Below are positions 16,313 to 25,771 of a stretch of 64,000 bases of DNA, piece after piece; positions within the stretch are counted from its first letter, which is position 1; each line of letters opens with the position of its first letter. Both the position numbers and the translations under genes were made by a program. Under the pieces are notes generated by a model. It was not told the DNA's origin. It did not search any database and saw only the letters and a list, made by a program, of their open reading frames with translations. The stretch is from RPRB01 sp035543115 (GTDB lineage Bacteria > Myxococcota > Myxococcia > Myxococcales > Myxococcaceae): the NCBI GenBank assembly GCA_035543115.1, contig DATKKF010000029.1:11802-75801 (forward strand). The letters run 5' to 3'.

Positions 16313-17587
16313 ATGCGCAGGATGCTCTTCATGGGATGCGTGGTGCTCGCCTCGGGCTGCGTGGTCCGCGAGTACCGTGAGCCGCCGCCGCCCGTCGCCT
16401 ACCGCCCGCCGCCTCCGCCCCCGCAGCCGGCCCCGCAGCCGGCCCCGGTGGTGGAGCAGGACAGCGGCTGGGAGGCCGTCTCCATCGAGCCCCCGCTGGA
16501 GCAGCCGGCGCCGGTGGCCATCCCCTGGGCGCCTCCGCCGATGCTGTGGGATCCGCCGCCTCCGCGGCCGTGGATCGACGCGGTGTGGGTCGGGGGCCAC
16601 TGGACCTGGTGGAGCGGTGAGTGGGTCTGGGCCCGCGGGCACTGGGCGCGTCCGCCTACCCCGGGCTGGGTCTACTCCGAGCCGTACTACGAGCACCGCG
16701 GCGACGCGGTGGTGTTCGTCGCCGGCTTCTGGCGGCCGGTGGTGCACGCCTTCGTCCCGCCGCCGCCCACCGTCTACGTCCCGCTGGTCCAGGTGCGCGT
16801 GGTGCACGTGGGCTACGCGCGGCCCATCGGCCCGCACGGCGTGTTCGTCCCGCCGCCACCCGGCTCGCAGCCCGGGATCATCGTGCCCGCGCCGGTGGGC
16901 ACCTCTCCCGCGGTCGTGCTGAGCGCGCCGCCCGTCGTCCGGCCGGGGATGGTCGTCCGCCCCGTGTCGCGCGGTGGGGTGGTCGAGGTGGTCGCTCCCG
17001 CCGGCGTGACCCGCGAGGGACGCCCGGTGATCGCCCAGGCCCCTGTCGTCGCGCACGACGCCGCCTCGGTTCACCCGGTGGTCGTCGCACCACCCCCCCC
17101 CGTCCGGAATGCCACCGGTCCAGCTCCGTTCCCGGCCCGGCCGCCGGCCACGGTCGCGGCCCCCCCGGTGACCACGCCGGCGCCGGCCCCGTCCAGCACC
17201 GGCACCGTCTCGGTCCGACCACTGCCACCTCCCCAGCCAGGGCAGCCGGTGCTGCAGCCCGTCCTCCGCCCCGAGCCGCTCGGCGGCCAGAGCAACGGGC
17301 CCCGCCCGTGGCCGAACGGCGTGGATCGCTCGGGCAACGAGGGTCCGCTGCTCCGCCCCGATCCCCGGACCGACGCGGCACCCCGTCCGCCGGTCCAGGG
17401 CGGAGCGCCCGCTGCCCGGCCGCCCGCGGCTCCGGTGACGCCGTCCCTCCAGAGCGCTTCTCCGTCGGCCCGGCCGGCCACGACTCCGGTCCCTCTGCGT
17501 GCCGAGGCCACCCGGCCTCGCCCGCGCGCCCCCGCGAAGGTCGATCCCGAGGAAAAGAAGGGGCACCCCGACCCGCACGAGCGCTGA
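16313..17587 (+). CDS. Proline-rich lipoprotein with WxxGxW-type repeats
   Basis: A 424-residue lipoprotein: MRRMLFMGCVVLASGC gives an LASGC lipobox with Cys16. Residues about 80-145 hold Trp/Tyr-rich motifs of the WxxGxW type (WVGGHWTWWSGEWVWARGHW, FVAGFWRPV), known from many delta-proteobacterial envelope proteins. The rest is very rich in Pro, Val and Arg (runs such as PPPPPPQPAPQPAP), probably extended and disordered, possibly spanning the cell wall. AAGGAAGGA 13 bases upstream decides the start. Function is unknown; a structural or adhesion role is only a guess. Divergent from the hydrolase gene. Confidence 0.8.
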   Translation: MRRMLFMGCVVLASGCVVREYREPPPPVAYRPPPPPPQPAPQPAPVVEQDSGWEAVSIEPPLEQPAPVAIPWAPPPMLWDPPPPRPWIDAVWVGGHWTWWSGEWVWARGHWARPPTPGWVYSEPYYEHRGDAVVFVAGFWRPVVHAFVPPPPTVYVPLVQVRVVHVGYARPIGPHGVFVPPPPGSQPGIIVPAPVGTSPAVVLSAPPVVRPGMVVRPVSRGGVVEVVAPAGVTREGRPVIAQAPVVAHDAASVHPVVVAPPPPVRNATGPAPFPARPPATVAAPPVTTPAPAPSSTGTVSVRPLPPPQPGQPVLQPVLRPEPLGGQSNGPRPWPNGVDRSGNEGPLLRPDPRTDAAPRPPVQGGAPAARPPAAPVTPSLQSASPSARPATTPVPLRAEATRPRPRAPAKVDPEEKKGHPDPHER

Positions 17588-17661
17588 GCCCGGCGGCCCG
17601 TCCGCTCTCGAGCTCGCCCAGACCTCGGCGGGCTGGAGAATGGCGACGGCAGGAACTCCGG

Positions 17662-17667
17662 TAGACT
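17662..17667 (+). promoter_or_regulatory. -10-like TAGACT upstream of the J-like protein gene
   Basis: TAGACT, inside CCGGTAGACTCCGG, ends 16 bases before the GTG at 17684. No standard -35. Confidence 0.3.
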
Positions 17668-17683
17668 CCGGCGCTCGAGCCCC

Positions 17684-19513
17684 GTGCCCCGCGCCCGACC
17701 CGCCGCCATCGTCCTCGCCGCATCCCCCCTCCGCGAGCGCCTCCAGCGCTTGCTCGCCGAGCTGGACGCGCTACGCGACGAGGTGGCCCAGCTCGAGCTG
17801 GAGCGCGAGACGCTCCGGGGAGAGCTGGCGGCCTTCGAGGTGAGGCACCGAGCCGAGGTCGCCGATGAGCAGCGCCTCCTCCACCGCATCGCCTCGGTCG
17901 TGCGGCAGCTCGAGCGCTGGGTGGAGATGCTCGAGGACGCGGAGCCGCGCCAGCGCGCCGCCCGGGCCCGCCGCGTCGAGCGGCAGCGCACCCGCGAGTT
18001 GCACCAGGAATCGACCGACGCCGAGCCCGCCGGCGAGGAGCCCGCGCTGGAGCCCACACCCGCGGCGGAGCTGAAGTCGCTCTACCGGCGGCTCGCGCGC
18101 CGCTTTCATCCCGACCTGGCCCGGACGGAGGAGGAGCAGGTCCGTCACGCCGCGCTCATGGCGCGGATCAATGTGCTGTACCGGGCGGGTGACCGCGCAG
18201 GGCTGGAGGCGCTGGCGGACCAGGCGCTCGGCTCGGAGCTCCCCGAGCCCGCGGTCTCGCTCGAGGACGAGGTCCGGCTGCTGGAGGAGCGGCGGGCACG
18301 CTTCGAGTCGGCGCGCGACGGGCTCCGGCTCGACCTCGAGTCGCTCCGCGGCTGTGCCACGGCCGAGCTCCTCCGGCGGTCGCGCGAGGCCGAGGAGGGC
18401 GGAGGTGACTTCTTCGACCAGCTGCGCGCCGAGCTGTCCTCGCGGTACGAGGTGGCGCTCGGCGACGTGCGCGATGCTGCAGGGGCGCTGGAGGACGCGG
18501 TGAGACGAGCAAACCGACGGTCGCTGGCCACCGAGGGGAGGCGGTCGCTGGACCGGGCCTTCGACCCGCTCGGACGCCAGCGGCTGGTGCGGCTCTCGCT
18601 CGAGGCGCTGGAGGCGGCCCGGGCCGCACCCGAGGCGAGGGCGGAGGCCGAACGGATCGCCGAGCTGGCCCGGACCTCACCGGCCGCGGCACGCCTGGTC
18701 CTGTTCGCCTATGCGAGCGAGCTGGTGCCGCATCCGCTGGATGGCCTGCGGACCTACGAGGATCTCGCCCTCCGGTTCGAGCACCTCGGCACGCGGGACG
18801 AGGAGCACCGGACGCTCGAGCGCGCGCTGGTGGAGGTGGCGGACCTGGTCGAGTTCGGGATCCGCCGCGCCGGTGAGCGGCTGGTGCAGAGCGGGCTACG
18901 GTTCCGGCGCGCTCTGTTGCGCGACGCGGTGCCGCTCGCGCTCCGGAAGCATGCGCTGCGGGTCGAGTTCCGGCGGGTGCTGGCCACGCTCGGCGAGCGC
19001 ACCGGCTGCCCCGAGTGCGAGGAGGAGATCTTCGCGGTCCCGCTCTACCGGCTCCGGGGGCTGGACGACCTGCACGCCAGCGCCTGTCCACGCTGCGGGC
19101 ACCTCGTCCGGAGCTACTTCCTGCCCCGGGGCAAGGACGTGCAGTCGGTGCTCAACACGGCGTTCCTCGACCTCGAGCTGCTCTCCGAGTGGAGCTTCCG
19201 CATGGGAACGGCCTCGGTCTCGCTCCAGCTCCTCCCGGTCCAGCTCGAGCGGATGACGGTGGGACAGCTCAAGCGGCGATTCTGGGCCGACGTGCTCGAG
19301 CGGCACGGCGTTCCGGTGCCGGTGGACGCGGTCCGGCTACTCCAGGCGCGCCGGCCGGTGCAGGAGCGCCGGAAGTTGGCCGATCTCGACCGACGGGAGT
19401 TCGTGCTGGCGTTCGGGGACAAGGCCGGGGTCTCGGTCGGCGACGCGCTGGAGACCGTCAGGCACCGCATCCGGACCCGTTTCCGGCCGGAGACGGCCGC
19501 CCCGGGGCGCTGA
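17684..19513 (+). CDS. J-like domain / coiled-coil / zinc-ribbon protein, 609 residues
   Basis: Multi-domain soluble protein of unknown function. Residues about 15-75 and 90-115 form charged coiled coils (LLAELDALRDEVAQLELERETL). Residues about 125-175 look like helices II-III of a DnaJ J domain: ELKSLYRRLARRFHPDLA with the HPD triad at 142-144. Then come another coiled coil (225-300) and a helical region. A four-Cys zinc ribbon is formed by C442/C445 (GCPECEE) and C468/C471 (ACPRCGH). J domains activate DnaK ATPase, so it may be a DnaK co-chaperone for a special client. GTG start; no Shine-Dalgarno is evident. It converges with the GGQ protein gene. Confidence 0.78.
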   Translation: MPRARPAAIVLAASPLRERLQRLLAELDALRDEVAQLELERETLRGELAAFEVRHRAEVADEQRLLHRIASVVRQLERWVEMLEDAEPRQRAARARRVERQRTRELHQESTDAEPAGEEPALEPTPAAELKSLYRRLARRFHPDLARTEEEQVRHAALMARINVLYRAGDRAGLEALADQALGSELPEPAVSLEDEVRLLEERRARFESARDGLRLDLESLRGCATAELLRRSREAEEGGGDFFDQLRAELSSRYEVALGDVRDAAGALEDAVRRANRRSLATEGRRSLDRAFDPLGRQRLVRLSLEALEAARAAPEARAEAERIAELARTSPAAARLVLFAYASELVPHPLDGLRTYEDLALRFEHLGTRDEEHRTLERALVEVADLVEFGIRRAGERLVQSGLRFRRALLRDAVPLALRKHALRVEFRRVLATLGERTGCPECEEEIFAVPLYRLRGLDDLHASACPRCGHLVRSYFLPRGKDVQSVLNTAFLDLELLSEWSFRMGTASVSLQLLPVQLERMTVGQLKRRFWADVLERHGVPVPVDAVRLLQARRPVQERRKLADLDRREFVLAFGDKAGVSVGDALETVRHRIRTRFRPETAAPGR

Positions 19514-19522
19514 AGGAGAAAC

Positions 19523-19557
19523 CCCGGGACGCATCGAGCCGCTCGATGCATCCCGGG
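19523..19557. terminator. Strong hairpin between convergent genes, likely bidirectional terminator
   Basis: Arms 19523-19538 and 19542-19557 pair over 16 positions with one C/A mismatch, and the loop is CCG. It sits exactly in the 52-base gap between two convergent genes. Neither flank has a T run, so intrinsic termination would be weak and it may rather stop degradation or act with Rho. Confidence 0.6.
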
Positions 19558-19565
19558 CAGTGAGC

Positions 19566-19949
19566 TCACCACCGGCCAGGTTCCCGCCGTTCCGCCTTCC
19601 GTCGCCCCAGGCGCTTCTTGGCCTCGAGCCGGCGCTCCTTCGCCCCCCGCGACGGGCGCGTGGGCCGCCTCGGCTTCGGCACCCGGGTGAGCCCGAGGAG
19701 GGCGGCGCGGAGCCGCCCCAGCGCGGCGCCGCGGTTCTGCGCCTGGCTCCGGCGCTCCGTCGCGGTGACGGTGACTCCGGTCGGCGGATGGACCAGGCGG
19801 ACGGCCGAGGCGGTCTTGTTGCGGTGCTGGCCCCCGGGACCTCCACCGACGAAGGTGTAGACCTCGCACGCGGCGAGCAGCGCCCCGTCGTCCAGGGCAA
19901 GCGCGGCCCGTGCCGCCGCGCGCCGCCCGTCCTGAGGAAGAGGCTCCAT
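19566..19949 (-). CDS. arfB: GGQ peptide-release-factor-like protein, ArfB/YaeJ type
   Basis: A 127-residue protein that is only the catalytic RF-1-type domain: YTFVGGGPGGQHRNKTASAVRL carries the GGQ motif at residues 39-41, followed by the family's TERRSQAQNR helix and a long Arg/Lys-rich C-terminal tail (RPTRPSRGAKERRLEAKKR). This is the layout of ArfB/ICT1-like proteins, which hydrolyse peptidyl-tRNA on stalled ribosomes, with the basic tail entering the mRNA channel. A stop-codon recognition domain is absent. It is divergent from the UvrA gene. Confidence 0.88.
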   Translation of the reverse strand: MEPLPQDGRRAAARAALALDDGALLAACEVYTFVGGGPGGQHRNKTASAVRLVHPPTGVTVTATERRSQAQNRGAALGRLRAALLGLTRVPKPRRPTRPSRGAKERRLEAKKRLGRRKAERREPGRW

Positions 19950-20057
19950 TCCGGCCCCCGGTGTACACGGCCTGGCACCCCGTTGGCACCGGACGCCGGG
20001 TGTCTCTCGGGAGGTGCAGAGCGCGTGTCGCCCTGTTAGCACCGCACCTCCGCCCCC

Positions 20058-23000
20058 ATGCACCGGATCCACCTCGAGGGTGCCCGCACCCACAACCTGG
20101 CGGGCGTCAGCGTCGAGCTCCTCGCCGGCCAGCTCACCGCCGTCACCGGGGTTTCGGGCAGCGGCAAGAGCAGTCTTGCCGTGGACACCCTCTACGCGGA
20201 GGGGCAGCGGCGCTTCGTCGAGAGCTTCAGCCCCTATGCCCGCCAGTTCCTGGAGCGCCTCGAGCGGCCCCCCGTGGACCGGCTCGAGCCGGTGGCCGCC
20301 GGCATCGCCGTCGACTGCCGCACCAGCGTCAAGAGCTCGCGGTCCACCGTCGCCACGCTCGCCGACCTCGAGGCCTACTTCTCGGCGCTCTTCACCCGCG
20401 AGGCGCTCCCGCTCTGCCCCGACCACGGGGTGGAGGCCGTCCGCCGCGACCCGGACTCTGCTGCCCAGGCGCTGGTGGACGCGCAAGCCGGGGTCCCGGT
20501 GGTGCTGACCTTCCCGGTCCGGGTGCCCGACACCGAGACGTTCATCGGCGTGCGCGCGCGCCTGCTGAAGGACGGGTTCCGCCGGTTGCTCATCGGCGGC
20601 GAGGTACGCCCGCTCGAGGATCTGCGCCCGGCGGAGGCGATGGGCGCCGCCGGCCAGGCCGACGTGGTCGTCGACCGACTCACCCTGTCGAGGAACGCCC
20701 GCGGCCGTCTGGCCGCCTCGCTGGAGCAAGCCTGGACCGAGGGGCACGGTGACGCGCACCTCTGGGTGGGCGAGCAGCGGCGCGCGGTGAGGCAGGGGCT
20801 GGTGTGCCCCGTCTGTGCCCGTGGGTTCGAGCCGGCCCGGCCCGGCCTCTTCAGCTACCAGTCCCCGCTGGGCGCCTGTCCCGTGTGCCGCGGCTTCGGC
20901 CGCACGCTCGACATCGACTGGGCCAAGGTCATCCCCGATGACGGGCTGAGCATCGAGGACGGAGCCCTCCGGCCCTGGAACGGGCGCTCGAGCGAGTGGG
21001 AGCGCGGGCAGCTGGTCCGCTTCGCGAAGTCGAACCGCATCCCGCTCGACGTGCCGTGGCGCGACCTCGGTCCCGAGCAGCGCGAGGCGGTGCTCGAAGG
21101 GGAAGGCGACTACCAAAGCGGGCGCTACCCGGGCCTCCGCGCCTGGTTCCGCTGGATGGAGTCGCGTACCTACAAGATGCACGTGCGGGTGCTGCTCAGC
21201 CGCTATCGCGCGTACACCCTGTGCGGAAGGTGCAGCGGCGCGCGCCTCAACCCCGACGCGCTCCGCTACCGCGTCGGCGGGCTCGATCTCGCCGCGTGGC
21301 ACGGGCTCGAGGTCGGCGAGGCACACCGCCGCCTCGAGTCGCTCGCCACGCGCACCGGCCAGGGCGAGCTGGCGCGGCGCGAGCTGATGAGCCGGCTCGG
21401 GTGGCTGGTCCGGGTAGGGCTCGGCTACCTCGGACTCGACCGCCAGAGCCGCACCCTCTCCGGAGGCGAGGCGCAGCGGGTCTCGCTCACCGCCGCGCTG
21501 GGCACCGGGCTCACCGGGGCACTGTTCGTCCTCGACGAGCCGTCGGTCGGACTGCACCCCGCGGACCTCCCTCCGCTCACCACTGCGCTGGGGGAGCTTG
21601 CCCGGCGTGGCAACGCGGTGCTGGTCCTCGAGCACGACCCGGCGCTGGTCCGCGCCAGCGACCGCGTCCTCGAGCTCGGCCCCGGCGCGGGGCCCGAGGG
21701 CGGACGGCTGTGCTTCGACGGGACCCCCGCCGCGCTCGCCCGTCGCGGCGACCTGCCCACCGGCCGCGTCCTCGCCGGGAGCCGCGTCCACGCGCGCCCG
21801 CGCCGGACTCCAGCGGGCTGGATCGACGTCCGCGGCGCCACCGCCAACAACCTGGCCGAGGTGAACGTCCGGCTCCCGCTGGGCGTCCTGGGCGCCGTCT
21901 GCGGACCGAGCGGCTCGGGGAAGAGCACCCTCGCCGAGGAGGTGGTCCACCGGAGCCTCGCTCGCGCGCTGGGCCAGGCCGACGTCGAGCCCCCCGGGGC
22001 GGTGGCATCCGTCGTGCCGGGGCTGCCGCTCACCCGCGTGGTCCTGGTGGACCAGGCGCCGCTCGGCCGGACCTCGCGCGGGAACGCCGCGACGTACACC
22101 CGGGCCTGGGACGCGTTCCGCAGGCGCTTCGCCGCCGAGCCGGATGCGGTGCTCCGCGGCTTCGGCCCGGCCCACTTCTCCTTCAACGTCGACGGCGGGC
22201 GCTGCGAGGCCTGCTCCGGGGAGGGCAGCCAGACGGTGGAGATGCAGTTCCTCGCCGACGTGGCGCTGACCTGCCCGAGCTGCCGCGGCCGGCGCTTCAA
22301 GCCCGAGGTGCTCGAGGTCCAGCTGAAGGGCCACGCGGTCTCGGACGTGCTGGCGATGACGGTCGACCGGGCGCTGGCGGCGTTCGGCGACGAGCGCCCC
22401 ATCGCCGAGGCGCTTCGGCCGCTGCAGCGGCTCGGGCTCGGCTACCTTCCCATCGGCCAGCCGCTGTCGACCCTGTCGGGCGGCGAGGCCCAGCGGGTGA
22501 AGCTCGCCCGCGCGCTCGGCGGTGCGCAGGGCGGCGTCCTCTACGTGCTCGACGAGCCCAGCGCCGGGCTCCACGGCGAGGACGTGGCCCAGGTGCTCGA
22601 GGCGCTGCACGGCCTGGTCGATTCCGGCGCGAGCGTGCTGGTCGTCGACCACGACCTGGACCTCCTCCACGCGTCGGACTGGCTGGTCGAGCTTGGCCCC
22701 GGCGGCGGACGCGAGGGCGGACGGGTGGTGGCGGAGGGGCCACCGGAACAGGTTGCTCGCGGCCAGACCCGGACCGGCGAGGCGCTCCGGGCCGCGGAGT
22801 CGGTCCCGGCCGGCCCGGTGGCCCCGGGGCCCGGGGAGGGCGTGCAGTGGCTCGAGGTGGAGCACGCCCGCGAGCACAACCTCGCCGATGTGAGCTGTCG
22901 CATCCCGCTCGGAAAGCTGGTGGTGCTCACCGGGCCCAGCGGCTCGGGCAAGTCGACGCTCGCCTTCGACGTGGTGTTCGCCGAGGCGCAGCGTCGCTTC

Positions 23001-25328
23001 ACCGAGACCCTCAGCCCGTACGCCCGGCAGTTCCTACCCACCTTGCCCCGCCCGGACGTCGAGCGGATCCGTGGGCTTCCCCCAGCCGTCGCGCTGGAGC
23101 AGCGGACCGCTCGCGCCGGCGCCACCAGCACCGTCGCCACCGTGACCGAGGTGGCGCACTACCTCCGGCTGCTCTTCGCCAAGCTGGGAACGCCTCACTG
23201 TCCCGACGACGACACCGCCATCGCTCCGCGCTCCGCCGAGGAGCTCCTCGCCGAGGCCCGCGTGATGCGAGGCACGGTCGAGCTCCTCGCCCCGGTGGTG
23301 CGGGCCCGGAAAGGCACCTACCTCGACGTCTTCGCCGCCGGGGCCCGCGCCGGGGTGAAGGAGGCGATCTGCGACGGGGCCCGGGTGTCGACCGACGCGC
23401 CGCCGAAGCTGGCCCGGAGCCGCGAGCACACCATCGACCTGGTGCTCTGGGCCGGACCCGCCGCGGATCTCCCGGACGAGGCGTTCCAGCAGGCGCTTCG
23501 CTGGGGCCAGGGCGCGGTGAAGGTGCTGCGCGCCGGGCGCGAGAAGCTGCTGTCGTCCGAGCGCAGCTGCCCCCGCTGTGGCACCGCCATTCCCGAGCTG
23601 GACCCGAGGTGGTTCTCCTTCAATACGGCGCAGGGCCGATGCGAGGACTGCGAGGGCACAGGCCTGGAGGGCCGAGGCGTCGAGGGCGAGTCGACGGACC
23701 CGTGCCCCACCTGCGAGGGGACGCGGCTCCAGCCCGTGCCGAGGGCGGTGCGCCTCTTCGGGCGCCGCTACCCTGAGGTGGTGCAGCAGCCGGTGGTGCA
23801 GGCGCTGGAGAGTGTCCGCCGGTGGTCGCTCTCGGGTGACGCGGCCTGCATCGGAGGCGCGGCGCTGGGCGAGCTGGTGCGCCGGCTCGAGTTCCTCGAG
23901 CGGGTGGGCCTCGGCTACCTCTCGCTGGACCGCGCGGCATCCACGCTCAGCGGCGGCGAGATGCAGCGGCTCCGGCTGTCGGCCCAGGCTGGCGCGGGGC
24001 TCACTGGCGCGCTCTACGTGCTCGACGAGCCGACCATCGGGCTCCATCCGCGCGACACCGGCCGGCTGCTGGAGAACCTGCGCGCCCTGGTCGACACCGG
24101 GAGCACGGTGCTGGTCGTCGAGCACGACCTCGACACGCTCCACGCCGCGGACCACCTGGTCGACCTCGGTCCGGGGGGAGGCCGGCTCGGAGGCCGCATC
24201 GTCGCCTCCGGGTCTCCCGCGGAGGTGCTGTCCTCGGACGCATCGCCGACGGCCCGCGCACTCCAGCTGCCGGTGCGCGGGCTCCGGCCGCTGCGCCCAC
24301 CCCCGCGCGACTGGCTCCGGCTCGATGGGGCGCGGTGCCACAACCTGCGAGGCGTGGACCTCGCGCTCCCCCTCGGCCGGATGACGGTGGTGGCCGGCGT
24401 GTCCGGGTCGGGCAAGAGCACGCTGGTGCGCCGGGTGCTGCTCCCCGCGGTGCGGGAGGCGCTCGGCCGCACCACCCCGCCACCCGGACCCTTCCGCCGG
24501 CTCTCCGGGCTCGGGCCGCTCCGCCGGGTGCTGGCGGTGGACCAGTCCCCCATCGGCCGGACTCCGCGGAGCGTCCCCGCCACCTTCCTCGGCATCTGGG
24601 ACGAGCTGCGGAGGGTGTTCGCCGGGACGCCCGACGCGCGGGCGCGAGGCTTCGGACCGGGGCGCTTCTCGTTCAACTCGGCGGGTGGCGGACGCTGCGC
24701 GGCCTGCGCGGGGCAGGGGAGCATCAGCCACGAGATGTCGTTCCTCCCCGATGTCACCACCCCCTGCGAGGCCTGCGGTGGGGCGCGGTTCGAGCCAGCG
24801 ACCCTGGAGGTGCGCTGGCGCGGGCTCAACGTGGGCGAGACGCTGCGTCTCACCGTCGACGAGGCGCTGGAGGCGTTCTCCGCGCTGCCGCGGGTGGCGG
24901 GCCCGCTGCGCTGCCTCTCGGAGCTGGGAGTGGGGTATCTCCAGCTCGGACAGGGGAGCCACACGCTCTCGGGGGGCGAGGCGCAGCGGCTGAAGCTCGC
25001 CGCCGAGCTCACCGCCACCGCGCGGCACGAACCCACGCTCTACGTGCTGGACGAGCCCACCACCGGGCTCCACCTGGGCGACGTGGCGAAGCTCCTTCGG
25101 GTGCTGGATCAGCTCGTCGCGCGCGGCGACACGCTGGTGGTCATCGAGCACCACCCGGTGGTCATCGCCGCGGCGGACCACGTGGTGGAGCTCGGACCCG
25201 AGGGCGGCGAGGCGGGTGGGCGCATCGTGGCCCAGGGTTCCCCGGCCGAGGTGGCGCGGGCGGGCACGGCGACCGCGCCAGTCATCCGGGGAATCCTCGG
25301 GGACGAGCCTCGCCAGCGCGCGGGCTAG
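20058..25328 (+). CDS. uvrA: Tandem (double-length) UvrA, four ABC ATPase units
   Basis: At 1756 residues this is about twice the usual UvrA (about 940). It is two UvrA-like halves joined head to tail. Walker A motifs: GVSGSGKSS (about 31), GPSGSGKST (about 619), GPSGSGKST (about 959), GVSGSGKST (about 1449). ABC signatures LSGGEAQR, LSGGEAQR, LSGGEMQR, LSGGEAQR lie at about 469, 806, 1297 and 1637, and each has a downstream LDEP Walker B. Zinc-module cysteines are visible (CPVCARGF...CPVCRG, CEACSGEG...CPSCRG, CEDCEG, CAACAGQG...CEACGG). A UvrB-binding-like module is present in the first half (LLKDGFRRLLIGGEVRPLEDL). UvrA finds bulky DNA lesions as a dimer; here one chain would supply the whole dimer. 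No uvrB or uvrC in the window. Confidence 0.92.
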   Translation: MHRIHLEGARTHNLAGVSVELLAGQLTAVTGVSGSGKSSLAVDTLYAEGQRRFVESFSPYARQFLERLERPPVDRLEPVAAGIAVDCRTSVKSSRSTVATLADLEAYFSALFTREALPLCPDHGVEAVRRDPDSAAQALVDAQAGVPVVLTFPVRVPDTETFIGVRARLLKDGFRRLLIGGEVRPLEDLRPAEAMGAAGQADVVVDRLTLSRNARGRLAASLEQAWTEGHGDAHLWVGEQRRAVRQGLVCPVCARGFEPARPGLFSYQSPLGACPVCRGFGRTLDIDWAKVIPDDGLSIEDGALRPWNGRSSEWERGQLVRFAKSNRIPLDVPWRDLGPEQREAVLEGEGDYQSGRYPGLRAWFRWMESRTYKMHVRVLLSRYRAYTLCGRCSGARLNPDALRYRVGGLDLAAWHGLEVGEAHRRLESLATRTGQGELARRELMSRLGWLVRVGLGYLGLDRQSRTLSGGEAQRVSLTAALGTGLTGALFVLDEPSVGLHPADLPPLTTALGELARRGNAVLVLEHDPALVRASDRVLELGPGAGPEGGRLCFDGTPAALARRGDLPTGRVLAGSRVHARPRRTPAGWIDVRGATANNLAEVNVRLPLGVLGAVCGPSGSGKSTLAEEVVHRSLARALGQADVEPPGAVASVVPGLPLTRVVLVDQAPLGRTSRGNAATYTRAWDAFRRRFAAEPDAVLRGFGPAHFSFNVDGGRCEACSGEGSQTVEMQFLADVALTCPSCRGRRFKPEVLEVQLKGHAVSDVLAMTVDRALAAFGDERPIAEALRPLQRLGLGYLPIGQPLSTLSGGEAQRVKLARALGGAQGGVLYVLDEPSAGLHGEDVAQVLEALHGLVDSGASVLVVDHDLDLLHASDWLVELGPGGGREGGRVVAEGPPEQVARGQTRTGEALRAAESVPAGPVAPGPGEGVQWLEVEHAREHNLADVSCRIPLGKLVVLTGPSGSGKSTLAFDVVFAEAQRRFTETLSPYARQFLPTLPRPDVERIRGLPPAVALEQRTARAGATSTVATVTEVAHYLRLLFAKLGTPHCPDDDTAIAPRSAEELLAEARVMRGTVELLAPVVRARKGTYLDVFAAGARAGVKEAICDGARVSTDAPPKLARSREHTIDLVLWAGPAADLPDEAFQQALRWGQGAVKVLRAGREKLLSSERSCPRCGTAIPELDPRWFSFNTAQGRCEDCEGTGLEGRGVEGESTDPCPTCEGTRLQPVPRAVRLFGRRYPEVVQQPVVQALESVRRWSLSGDAACIGGAALGELVRRLEFLERVGLGYLSLDRAASTLSGGEMQRLRLSAQAGAGLTGALYVLDEPTIGLHPRDTGRLLENLRALVDTGSTVLVVEHDLDTLHAADHLVDLGPGGGRLGGRIVASGSPAEVLSSDASPTARALQLPVRGLRPLRPPPRDWLRLDGARCHNLRGVDLALPLGRMTVVAGVSGSGKSTLVRRVLLPAVREALGRTTPPPGPFRRLSGLGPLRRVLAVDQSPIGRTPRSVPATFLGIWDELRRVFAGTPDARARGFGPGRFSFNSAGGGRCAACAGQGSISHEMSFLPDVTTPCEACGGARFEPATLEVRWRGLNVGETLRLTVDEALEAFSALPRVAGPLRCLSELGVGYLQLGQGSHTLSGGEAQRLKLAAELTATARHEPTLYVLDEPTTGLHLGDVAKLLRVLDQLVARGDTLVVIEHHPVVIAAADHVVELGPEGGEAGGRIVAQGSPAEVARAGTATAPVIRGILGDEPRQRAG

Positions 25329-25345
25329 GACGCCCCGGGGCGCGA

Positions 25346-25720
25346 CTACCGGTGTGCCTTCTTGGTGGTCTTCTTCGAGGAGGTGCTCGCCTTGGCGGAG
25401 GTGGCCACCGTCTTCTTCTTCGGCTCGTCCACCTTCACCGGCTCGACCTTCCGCTCGGCGAGCAGCGCCTTCTCGCGCTCGAGGTCGCGGACCTTCAGCT
25501 CCAGCGAGGCCTGGGTCTTCGCCAGGTCCTTCACCTTGCCCTCGAGCGCCGCCGACCGCTCGCTCTCCTTCCTGAGCGCGGTCTCCGCCTCGTCCTTGGC
25601 GCCCTTGAGGGTGCACGAGCTCCAGGCGCCCACGACGATTGCGGCCACCAGGAGAATCCACGGAAGCTTGGAGGGTCGAGAGCGGCGCCACTCCGCCTCG
25701 AACTCGGCAGTTGTCGACAC
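25346..25720 (-). CDS. Small single-pass membrane protein with coiled coil
   Basis: A 124-residue protein: a cytosolic N-terminus (EFEAEWRRSRPSKLP), one membrane helix at about 20-36 (WILLVAAIVVGAW), a coiled coil at about 38-90 with regular Leu/Ala heptads (SAALEGKVKDLAKTQASLEL), then a Lys/Thr/Ser-rich tail (SSKKTTKKAHR). The tail would be periplasmic and basic, perhaps binding cell-wall or DNA polymers. Start is GTG 25718-25720; a TAAGGT on the minus strand (25730-25735) lies 9 bases upstream. Function unknown. Confidence 0.7.
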   Translation of the reverse strand: MSTTAEFEAEWRRSRPSKLPWILLVAAIVVGAWSSCTLKGAKDEAETALRKESERSAALEGKVKDLAKTQASLELKVRDLEREKALLAERKVEPVKVDEPKKKTVATSAKASTSSKKTTKKAHR

Positions 25721-25771
25721 GAGGCCATCACCTTAGCAGGCCAGCCCCCCCGTGCTAGTTCCCTGGGAGAG

